Under the pieces are notes generated by a model. That model worked only from the letters and a program-made list of their open reading frames with translations, made no database searches and was not told the DNA's origin. 21,306 bases of DNA, from positions 1-21,306 of the IMG/VR virus record IMGVR_UViG_3300013306_000062; one strand, 5' to 3'. Source of the stretch: a virus. A program made the position numbers and the translations under genes. Positions 6,278-11,808 of this stretch are shown one piece after another (position 1 is the first letter of the stretch; the number at the start of each line of letters is the position of its first letter).

Positions 6278-6308
6278 AATGTCCCACCCAACTAGGAGTG
6301 ATTCCGCA

Positions 6309-6971
6309 ATGCCTGACATCATCAAGAACGAAAACCCGGCCGGCCCCGACGCCGAGCAGGAACAGCAGCCGGATGGCGTGACGCCCGACGCTGCAAGCAC
6401 CGAGGACTCTACTGCTGGTGAACAGCAGAAGGAACAGCCCCAGCCGACCGCCGAAGACCTCGCCAACCTGAAAGCGACGCTCACCAAAGTGCGCGCCGAA
6501 AACAAGGCGAAGGACAAGGAGCTCGCTACCTGGAAGGCTGAGCGTGAAGCTCAGAACAAGACACCCGAAGAACAGCAGCTTGAAGCTGCGCGCCGCGAAG
6601 GTGAGACTGCCGCCGAGAAGCGGGCTAACGAGCGTCTGGTGAAAGCCGAACTCAAGTCCGCCGCGAAGGGCAAGCTCAACAACGTGGCCGACGCGCTGGT
6701 GTTCATCGACCTGTCTTCCATCGAGGTAGGCGACGACGGCGAAGTTGATTCGGATGCCCTCGAAACCGCCATCACGAACCTTCTGTCCGAACGGCCCTAC
6801 CTGGGCGCGGTCGAACCGAAGCGATTCGGAGGCGGGGCAGATCAGGGTGGCCAGAAATCTGGCGCCCCGAAGCAGTTGACCCGGGCCGAGCTCGCCAACA
6901 TGTCCCCCGAAGCCATTGTGGCCGCGGAGGAAAAAGGCCAGCTCGCCAACATTTACAAGACCGGCAGCTAA
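6309..6971 (+). CDS. Scaffolding protein
   Basis: A 220-aa protein starting at ATG 6309 (MPDIIKNENPAGP) with AGGAG at 6294-6298; upstream in-frame starts would run into the leader hairpins. The first 45 residues are Gln/Glu/Pro-rich and look disordered. A charged coiled-coil helix (about 48-120, LANLKATLTKVRAENKAKDK and onward) follows, then a short folded stretch (VADALVFIDLSSIEV) and a basic C-terminal helix (TRAELANMSPEAIVAAEEKG). This layout and the position immediately before the major capsid gene are typical of phage scaffolds, which guide coat assembly and leave the prohead. No protease motif is visible, so it is probably not fused to a maturation protease. Confidence 0.85.
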   Translation: MPDIIKNENPAGPDAEQEQQPDGVTPDAASTEDSTAGEQQKEQPQPTAEDLANLKATLTKVRAENKAKDKELATWKAEREAQNKTPEEQQLEAARREGETAAEKRANERLVKAELKSAAKGKLNNVADALVFIDLSSIEVGDDGEVDSDALETAITNLLSERPYLGAVEPKRFGGGADQGGQKSGAPKQLTRAELANMSPEAIVAAEEKGQLANIYKTGS

Positions 6972-6987
6972 GAAAGGCTGAGCCAAA

Positions 6988-7830
6988 ATGGCTATCCAGA
7001 ATTTCATCCCCGAGGTTTGGTCCGCCAAGCTTCTCCTGGCCCTGCGCCACGCACACGTCTACGCAGCGGGCGGCGTCATCAACCGCGAGTACGAAGGCGA
7101 AATCAGCGACTTCGGTGACACTGTGCACATCACGTCGCTGGTGGACCCGACTATCGGTGACTACACCGCGCACACGGACATCACTGTCGAAGACATTGAT
7201 GACCTGGACCACATCCTGCAGATCACCCAGAGCAAGTACTTTGCTTTCGAGGTTGACGACATCGAGAAGCGCCAGGCCAAGGGCAACGTCCTGACCGCGC
7301 AGGCTCAGGCCGCGGCGTGGAAGCTCCGCGACGTCGCTGACAAGTACGTCGCTGGCCTCATGGCTACCGGCGTGGCCGCGGGCAACGTCATCTCCGAATC
7401 CACCATCACGAAGCTGGACGCTTACGACGTGCTGGTGGACCTTGGCACGAAGCTGGACGAGTCCGACGTCCCGACCGAGAACCGCTGGGCAGTCATCACG
7501 CCCAAGTTCCACGGACTGCTGCAGAAGGACTCCCGCTTCATCGCGGCCGGCGATGCCCAGGGCGCCAGCGTCCGCGCTAACGGCGTCATCGGTGAAGCTG
7601 CGGGCTTCTCGCTCCGCAAGTCCAACAACGTCCCGGACGGCCCCGGCGCCGGCGCGGGCAAGCTCATCATCGCTGGCAACAGCATGGCGACCACGTTCGC
7701 TGAGCAGATCGCCAAGACCGAAGCCGCTCGCCGTGAGCTCCGGTTCGCTGACATGGTGAAGGGCCTCCACCTCTACGGCGGCAAGGTCATCCGCCCGGAG
7801 GCTCTGGCCGCCGCGGACGTCATCATCTAA
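6988..7830 (+). CDS. Major capsid protein
   Basis: A 280-aa coat protein starting at ATG 6988 with GAAAGG at 6972-6977. The N-terminus MAIQNFIPEVWSAKLLLALR and the segment NREYEGEISDFGDTVHITSL are characteristic of the P22 coat-like (HK97-fold) capsid group; the C-terminus has the strand-rich GGKVIRPEALAAADVII. It forms the icosahedral shell on the scaffold. There is no obvious N-terminal delta domain, as expected when a separate scaffold is encoded. It lies 16 bp after the scaffold gene, and a very strong hairpin follows its stop codon, consistent with its need for high expression. Confidence 0.92.
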   Translation: MAIQNFIPEVWSAKLLLALRHAHVYAAGGVINREYEGEISDFGDTVHITSLVDPTIGDYTAHTDITVEDIDDLDHILQITQSKYFAFEVDDIEKRQAKGNVLTAQAQAAAWKLRDVADKYVAGLMATGVAAGNVISESTITKLDAYDVLVDLGTKLDESDVPTENRWAVITPKFHGLLQKDSRFIAAGDAQGASVRANGVIGEAAGFSLRKSNNVPDGPGAGAGKLIIAGNSMATTFAEQIAKTEAARRELRFADMVKGLHLYGGKVIRPEALAAADVII

Positions 7831-7845
7831 CGAGGCGTCACATAT

Positions 7846-7879
7846 GGCCCGGTTCGCTCCATACGGGGCGGACCGGGCC
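7846..7879 (+). terminator. 15-bp stem hairpin after the capsid gene
   Basis: The stem pairs 7846-7860 with 7865-7879 around the loop ATAC. The outer eight pairs (GGCCCGGT/ACCGGGCC) are perfect and the inner seven include two G-U pairs. A pyrimidine-rich stretch TTCCTTCTTCTT follows (7886-7897). It probably acts as a partial terminator or a 3' stabiliser of capsid mRNA, because the essential connector genes downstream need readthrough. Confidence 0.75.
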
Positions 7880-7912
7880 TGACCATTCCTTCTTCTTGAA
7901 AGGTGGACAGAC

Positions 7913-8311
7913 ATGTCCGAGCTAGTAGCAGTGACCGGGCCCAACGGGCTCACGTTCCATTTCCCCGCCGAAACCGCCAAGGGCTTGCTGCGGCACCCCG
8001 ACATCGGTGACGCCAAGGACAACGGCACCCCGATCATCCCGGATCTTCGGAATGACGAGGACGCCAAGCGTGCGGCCAGCACCAGCGGGTTCAAGCCCCG
8101 CAGCGACGGCGGCACCGCCGAGGGCAGCGCCGAGACGCTGGACGTCGTAGCCGGCCGCATTCAGGACAAGGCGGACAAGGCGGACGGCAAGCCTGCCGGC
8201 AACGCATCGAAGGAAGACTGGCACGCCTACGCGCTCGCCAACGGCAAGACCAGCGCCGACCTTGACGGCCTGGGACAGCGCGAAATCCGCGCACTGTTCA
8301 CCGAAGCCTAG
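7913..8311 (+). CDS. Small head protein with C-terminal helix-loop-helix
   Basis: A 132-aa protein at ATG 7913 with AAAGGTGG upstream (7899-7906). The N-terminal ~45 residues (VAVTGPNGLTFHFPAETAKG) look like a small beta unit. A polar, Lys/Asp-rich linker follows (about 55-100). The final 35 residues (SKEDWHAYALANGKTSADLD then GLGQREIRALF) resemble the HeH/LEM or SAP-like helix-extended-loop-helix fold found at the ends of small actinophage proteins encoded just after the capsid gene. It is often labelled a head-to-tail or head decoration-type protein; the exact role is not known. Its stop codon overlaps the ribosome site of the next gene. Confidence 0.72.
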   Translation: MSELVAVTGPNGLTFHFPAETAKGLLRHPDIGDAKDNGTPIIPDLRNDEDAKRAASTSGFKPRSDGGTAEGSAETLDVVAGRIQDKADKADGKPAGNASKEDWHAYALANGKTSADLDGLGQREIRALFTEA

Positions 8312-8320
8312 GAGGTAGTC

Positions 8321-8890
8321 ATGGTTGCTTTCGCCACGCCCGCGAACCTGGGCGTCCGCATGAAGCGGACGTTCACAGTGGATGAGCAGGAATGGGTGGG
8401 CACCCTCTTGGAGGATGCCGCCGCCTACCTGCGGGGAGTGATGGGAGCACACGTCTACCCGGTGCAGACGGCCACGTATACGGCCTACCCACTCGGCGGC
8501 CGGGCCGATATGCCACAGCCTTACGTTGTGTCGATCGGCCCGGTTGTCCGAACGGACTCCCCCGAGACTCCGGTGAACTTTGTCCGGTTCGAGGACGGGA
8601 TTTACCTCTACAGCGACGAAATTGTGGACATCACGTTCACCTACGGACTTGCTGAGGCTCCGCAGGATCTTGTGGCGCTGAACTGCGCCATCGTGTCCGG
8701 CCAGATCGTCCTTGTGGAGAACGAACTTGGGCTGCAGGTGGGCGGCCTGTCGTCTGTGGCTTTGGATGACTTCAAGATCGCTTTCGCTGACGGCGGCGCC
8801 GCGACGGGCTTGGCTCTCCCGGCACCGCAGATCGCGTACTTGGAGAAGCGGTACGGCACGTCCGGCTGGGTCATTGGGACGCAGCGGTGA
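8321..8890 (+). CDS. Head-to-tail adaptor (connector)
   Basis: A 189-aa protein at ATG 8321 with GGAGGT at 8311-8316. It starts with a short helical region (DEQEWVGTLLEDAAAYLRGV), has a beta-rich middle (TATYTAYPLGGRADMPQPYV and IGPVVRTD), and ends in helices plus a C-terminal strand. This pattern and the position directly after the capsid region match head-tail adaptor proteins of siphoviruses (HK97 gp6/SPP1 gp15-type role), which bind under the portal. Its final codons overlap the next gene as GTGA (8887-8890). Confidence 0.75.
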   Translation: MVAFATPANLGVRMKRTFTVDEQEWVGTLLEDAAAYLRGVMGAHVYPVQTATYTAYPLGGRADMPQPYVVSIGPVVRTDSPETPVNFVRFEDGIYLYSDEIVDITFTYGLAEAPQDLVALNCAIVSGQIVLVENELGLQVGGLSSVALDDFKIAFADGGAATGLALPAPQIAYLEKRYGTSGWVIGTQR

Positions 8891-9273
8891 TCGGCCTGGC
8901 GATGGGCCAGCGCATGGCTGAGGCCAAGATGAAGGACACGTGCCACATCACGCGGCCGGGCCCGAACGTGTGGGACGAACTGACGATGCTCTACACCCCA
9001 TCGAGCATCAACGTGTACGAGGGCAAGTGCGGGCTGCTGAACCCCTACCGCGCCCCGACGACGGCAAGCACCCCGGGACAGGCTCAGACAGTCCAGATGG
9101 CCCGCCTCTCCCTCCCTGTGGCAACTTCCACCGGGATCCAGGAAGGCGACGTCGTGGAGTACCTGACATCCGCGTCTGACCCGGACCTCCCCGGGCGGAA
9201 GTTCAAGGTCATCGGCGGCGCACACCAGTCGGATGCTACGGCGCGGCGCGTCCCTGTCGAGGAAGTGTCGTAG
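8887..9273 (+). CDS. Head-tail stopper-like protein
   Basis: A 128-aa protein if it starts at GTG 8887, which overlaps the previous stop as GTGA; an internal ATG at 8902 is an alternative. The sequence has the beta-barrel pattern of short head-closure proteins: DTCHITRPGPNVWDELT, then VYEGKCGLLNPY, then QMARLSLPVATSTGIQEGDV and FKVIGGAHQSDATARRVPVE. I recall the DUF6093-type proteins of actinophages as the closest relatives, without a search. The predicted role is sealing the portal channel after packaging. Its stop codon overlaps the start of the next gene by one base. Confidence 0.7.
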   Translation: MIGLAMGQRMAEAKMKDTCHITRPGPNVWDELTMLYTPSSINVYEGKCGLLNPYRAPTTASTPGQAQTVQMARLSLPVATSTGIQEGDVVEYLTSASDPDLPGRKFKVIGGAHQSDATARRVPVEEVS

Positions 9274-9659
9274 TGCAGATCAAGGTCCGCGGGCTCCAAG
9301 CCGTTGTGAAGCGGCTCGAGGGCGTGGACCCACTGATGCGGGAGAACCTACGCAAGGCGGTCGAGATAACGGCCCGGCACATCAAGGACGACGCGAAAGC
9401 GAACTTGAAGCCGATCGCCACCCCGGGTGTCTCCCACATCAAGCACCTTCCGGCTGCCATCAAGTACCAGATGGAGGGAAACCGCTACTACGTGGCGGCG
9501 AAGATCGGCGCCAAGGGCAAGCAGGCCCGGCTAATCGGCGTGATCGAGTACGGGTCCCCGACGTCGGCCCCGCACCCATTCCTCATGCCGGCCGCACTTT
9601 TCAACCGCGCTGACTTCCTCAAGGGTGTCCGCCAAGCAGTGAAGGACTCCATCAAATGA
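9273..9659 (+). CDS. HK97 gp10-like tail completion protein
   Basis: A 128-aa protein starting at GTG 9273, one base overlapping the preceding stop. It has the family layout: an N-terminal VRGLQAVVKRLEGVDP, a long amphipathic helix (LMRENLRKAVEITARHIKDD), a basic beta part, and the motif GVIEYGSPTSAPHPFLMPAA, which closely matches the E-x-G-T/S-P-x-H-P-F-x-P signature of HK97 gp10-type proteins. These act at the head-tail joint or tail completion. The gene ends in ATGA overlap with the tail terminator gene (9656-9659). Confidence 0.82.
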   Translation: MQIKVRGLQAVVKRLEGVDPLMRENLRKAVEITARHIKDDAKANLKPIATPGVSHIKHLPAAIKYQMEGNRYYVAAKIGAKGKQARLIGVIEYGSPTSAPHPFLMPAALFNRADFLKGVRQAVKDSIK

Positions 9660-10078
9660 GCGACCCGATTCGTGACCATGTGAGTGCGGTCCTGAACAGG
9701 CTCGAAACGGATCCAGCGTTCGCCGGCAAAGTAATCGACACCAATGAGCCGAAGACCGCGGCCCAGCGCCTCCCGCCGTACCTCGTGGTCTATTCCGACA
9801 CGGGCCAGGTGGTCAACGAGCGCGCGACGTCGGAGGTCCCGAACCGGCTGGACTTCCAGTTCACCATCCACGCGGTAGGCGCCGACGCAGCACAGGCGCG
9901 GGCGTGGGCCGGCAAAGTGTTCATGCTCCTGGCAGGTTGGCGGCCGACCGTCGCCGGCTGGAAGCCGCAGGGCATGACGAAGAAGCGACAGCCGCTTCCG
10001 CTGCAGTTCGACAAGTCCTACACACCCGAACTTGTGTACTCAGTTGACATTTTCGACCTAGTAACCCGCAAAGGCTGA
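9656..10078 (+). CDS. Tail terminator protein
   Basis: A 140-aa protein at ATG 9656 (ATGA overlap). It starts with helix DHVSAVLNRLETDPAFAGKV, then beta strands (PPYLVVYSDT, DFQFTIHAVG) and a helix DAAQARAWAGKVFMLLAGWR, ending in strands YTPELVYSVDIFDLVTRKG. This alpha-beta layout is typical of siphovirus tail terminators (gpU-like role), which cap the finished tail tube and bind the head. The position after the gp10-like gene and before the major tail protein supports it. Confidence 0.78.
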   Translation: MSDPIRDHVSAVLNRLETDPAFAGKVIDTNEPKTAAQRLPPYLVVYSDTGQVVNERATSEVPNRLDFQFTIHAVGADAAQARAWAGKVFMLLAGWRPTVAGWKPQGMTKKRQPLPLQFDKSYTPELVYSVDIFDLVTRKG

Positions 10079-10090
10079 TTGGAGACTGCC

Positions 10091-10252
10091 GTGGCGCTCG
10101 TAAGAGTTCGCAGCAAGAAAACCAGGGAAGAATCCACCGTCGATGAGGCGTGGCTGACCCGATGGCCGGATGACTTCACTGTCGTCAAGCCCGCAAATTC
10201 CACGAAGGAAACTACGCCGGCTTCCGGCAACGACAAGAAGGAGAAGGCGTAA
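10091..10252 (+). CDS. Small conserved protein before the tail tube gene
   Basis: A 53-aa frame starting at GTG 10091 with GGAG at 10081-10084 (6-nt spacing) and ending at TAA 10250-10252, overlapping the next ATG by one base. Translation begins MALVRVRSKKTREESTVDEA and continues WLTRWPDDFTVV before a Lys/Thr-rich tail. The tight spacing on both sides and a good ribosome site argue that it is translated. Similar very short proteins between the tail terminator and major tail protein are common in actinophages, but function is unknown. Confidence 0.75.
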   Translation: MALVRVRSKKTREESTVDEAWLTRWPDDFTVVKPANSTKETTPASGNDKKEKA

Positions 10253-10752
10253 TGGCCCTTGAAGAAACCCCCGGTTCCGTCGCTACTGACGGCAACCTCA
10301 CTGTCTGGTTTGTCCCCGATGCACCGGGCGCGAACCCCGCATCCAAGGCAGTTCTCGATGCCAGCACGTCCAAGCGGATCACCTATTCGCTGACCCCGGA
10401 CGGATGGAACCACACGGTCGATGAGGCCACCATCGAGGACGGCCGCCTCACCCTCAAGCAGGTCTTGCAGGAGGCCGGCACGGTCACGGACAACCTCGAG
10501 CTCCACTACGTCTACGGCGCCGACGACGACGTGGCCGACGTCGCTCTCGTTGCGGGCGTCCGCGGCTGGCTCGTGGCCCGCTACGCCATCCCCAACGAGG
10601 ACGACGTGACCGTGGGCGACCTCGTGGACGTCATCCCCGTCCGGTGCGGCGTGCAGCGCAAGACCGCGCCCGCCCGCAACGCGACCTTCACCAAGCAGCA
10701 GAAGATGTTCGTCAAGGGCACCGTTCTGCGTGACCAGGCTGTCGTCGCCTAG
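10252..10752 (+). CDS. Major tail (tube) protein
   Basis: A 166-aa protein at ATG 10252 with AAGGAG upstream in the end of the previous gene. The sequence is beta-rich with a long loop: GNLTVWFVPDAPGANPASKA, TSKRITYSLTPDGW, EDGRLTLKQVLQEAGTVTDN, LELHYVYGADDDVADVALVA, and a C-terminal strand region with QQKMFVKGTVLRDQAVVA. It fits the immunoglobulin-like tail tube fold that stacks in rings to form the siphovirus tail. Position between the terminator and the frameshifted chaperone pair is diagnostic. A 13-bp stem hairpin follows immediately. Confidence 0.87.
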   Translation: MALEETPGSVATDGNLTVWFVPDAPGANPASKAVLDASTSKRITYSLTPDGWNHTVDEATIEDGRLTLKQVLQEAGTVTDNLELHYVYGADDDVADVALVAGVRGWLVARYAIPNEDDVTVGDLVDVIPVRCGVQRKTAPARNATFTKQQKMFVKGTVLRDQAVVA

Positions 10753-10762
10753 TTGAAACACT

Positions 10763-10798
10763 CCTGCCGCCCGTCTTTCCACCGGGACGGGCGGCAGG
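10763..10798 (+). terminator. 13-bp stem hairpin after the tail tube gene
   Basis: CCTGCCGCCCGTC (10763-10775) and GACGGGCGGCAGG (10786-10798) form a perfect 13-bp stem around the 10-nt loop TTTCCACCGG. No T tract follows, so it may attenuate transcription, stabilise the upstream mRNA, or serve mainly as the scaffold of the pseudoknot described next. Confidence 0.8.
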
Positions 10799-10829
10799 TC
10801 CAACTTCATCCGGTGGAACGGTGGAAGGA
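10777..10829 (+). promoter_or_regulatory. Candidate pseudoknot: hairpin loop complementary to the ribosome-site region
   Basis: Loop TTCCACCGG (10777-10785) is the exact complement of CCGGTGGAA (10810-10818). The 8-mer CGGTGGAA is repeated head to tail at 10811-10818 and 10819-10826; both copies can pair with the loop over at least 8 bases. The second copy runs into the ribosome site GGAAGGA (10823-10829) of the chaperone gene. Pairing with the first copy gives a classic H-type pseudoknot; pairing with the second would hide the ribosome site. Regulation is inferred. Confidence 0.55.
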
Positions 10830-10837
10830 AAATTCTT

Positions 10838-11356
10838 ATGTCGAAGCTCAAGAACAAGACTGACAAGGCAACATTCCGGTACAGGGACGTAACGGTGATG
10901 CTGGACGGTGAGAAGGCAGCGGAGCGGGACGCGCTGATCGAGTTGATTTCCGAGGCGCAGGAGCCCGGTGACGCTCGCCTGGGCAAGGACCCGGCAGCGG
11001 AGGCGCGGAAGAAGCTGGCGGCCCTCGAGGACGAGATGCGCGAGGCTCTGGTCACTGTTCGGGTGCGGGCGCTCGACACGGACAAGTGGAACGCGCTGAC
11101 CGCGAAGTTCCCGGCCCGTGAGGGCGTGGCGATTGACGAGCGCAAGCAGTACAACATCGTTGAGGTCACGAAGGCCGCCGTTGAAGCTGGCGGCTTCCTG
11201 TTCGAGGATGGCAAGACTGAGCCTGTCGAAGCGGATGAGTGGCCGGCGTTCTGGAAGTCACTGTCCGGTGGCGATTTCGATCGCTTCTGGATCGCGGCCT
11301 ACACGCTGAACGAGACAGACGGCTGGATGGGTGTTGACTTCCTAAAAAAAGGCTGA
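10838..11356 (+). CDS. Tail assembly chaperone, zero-frame product (gpG-like)
   Basis: A 172-aa product at ATG 10838 with AAGGA at 10825-10829. It is charged and mostly helical: MLDGEKAAERDALIELISEA, EARKKLAALEDEMREALVTV, then a segment YNIVEVTKAAVEAGGFLFED and an aromatic C-terminus FWKSLSGGDFDRFWIAAYTL. This resembles the first of the two tail assembly chaperones of siphoviruses, which coat the tape measure before tube assembly. It ends in LKKG-stop at the slippery run of seven A (11344-11350). A minor share of ribosomes is expected to shift to the next frame and make the longer fusion. Position between tail tube and tape measure is diagnostic. Confidence 0.85.
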   Translation: MSKLKNKTDKATFRYRDVTVMLDGEKAAERDALIELISEAQEPGDARLGKDPAAEARKKLAALEDEMREALVTVRVRALDTDKWNALTAKFPAREGVAIDERKQYNIVEVTKAAVEAGGFLFEDGKTEPVEADEWPAFWKSLSGGDFDRFWIAAYTLNETDGWMGVDFLKKG

Positions 11357-11793
11357 GGGATTCCCCCAGCCTTTTGAGGGATGTCCGGCTGGCGCGGGAG
11401 TTGGGGATCGCCCCGCGCCGGCTGTGGGGCTGGGAGCCAGTGGAGTCCACAACGCATCACCATGACGGCATCGGGCAGTTGGTGGGATCCACCACAACCC
11501 GGGAGCCGGAGTTCGACCAGGAGCAGCGCGAATGGTTCCGGGCGCTGTACGAGCTCGAGGCGGACACCGGCCAGTACGGCGAGTGGATTTCCGAAGCGAC
11601 AAGCATTGACGCAGACCCGAACAACCGGAACCGGAAGTACCACTACGCTGCGGGCGCCGCTGACGCGCCGAACCTGCCCGCTATCAACTGGGCCGAGTAT
11701 GCCGTGACGACGGCGCAGGACCGCTATTACAAGCAGTACCCGGACGCGAACCGTGCAGGCCATATGTGGTTCGTGCGGAAGGTCAAAAACTAA
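10838..11793 (+). CDS. Tail assembly chaperone fusion made by -1 frameshift (gpGT-like)
   Basis: Reading the zero frame to AAA 11348-11350, slipping back one base and continuing from AGG at 11350 gives 171+147 = 318 aa with no stop until 11793. The added part (RLRDSPSLLRDVRLARELGI, then LWGWEP, DQEQREWFRALYELEADTGQ, HYAAGAADAPNLPAINWAEY and a basic end) has no ribosome site of its own at its 5' end. Its -1 phase relative to the upstream gene is what the lambda G/GT system and nearly all siphovirus chaperone pairs require. The extension would recruit tail tube subunits to the tape measure. The shift is inferred from frame layout and the A7 run. Confidence 0.8.
11344..11375 (+). promoter_or_regulatory. 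Slippery A7 run with an overlapping hairpin
   Basis: The zero-frame codons CTA AAA AAA GGC TGA contain A-AAA-AAA (11344-11350), which allows re-pairing of both tRNAs after a -1 slip. AAAAGGCTG (11347-11355) pairs with CAGCCTTTT (11367-11375), with GGG/CCC continuing inside after an A-C mismatch and ATT as loop. The hairpin begins within the slip site instead of 5-9 nt downstream, and with TTTT on its 3' side it also looks like an intrinsic terminator. Both roles are possible. Confidence 0.72.
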
Positions 11794-11808
11794 ACATTGG
11801 AGGCGGCC

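Larger units (their letters stand above)
5862..6308. other. RNA-rich non-coding gap in the head-gene cluster
   Basis: No protein gene is seen in these 447 bp; long frames on either strand lack ribosome sites and family features. The gap holds a 12-bp tandem duplication, a 9-bp GC stem, tRNA-Ser, a weaker stem GCCCGG/CCGGGC (6101-6106 and 6117-6122), a truncated tRNA-like element, and two hairpins upstream of the scaffold gene. A gap of this size is exceptional in an otherwise tightly packed operon. Confidence 0.6.

Noticed and set aside
6249-6308. N-terminal extension of the scaffold protein by 20 residues from a TTG
   Set aside because: It would start inside a stable hairpin without a ribosome site, whereas ATG 6309 has AGGAG ten bases upstream and a typical scaffold N-terminus.
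5822-7028. Minus-strand frames (231 and 345 aa) across the tRNA and scaffold region
   Set aside because: They cover the tRNA-Ser and run opposite a clear scaffold gene; starts lack ribosome sites and composition is biased as expected for antisense frames.
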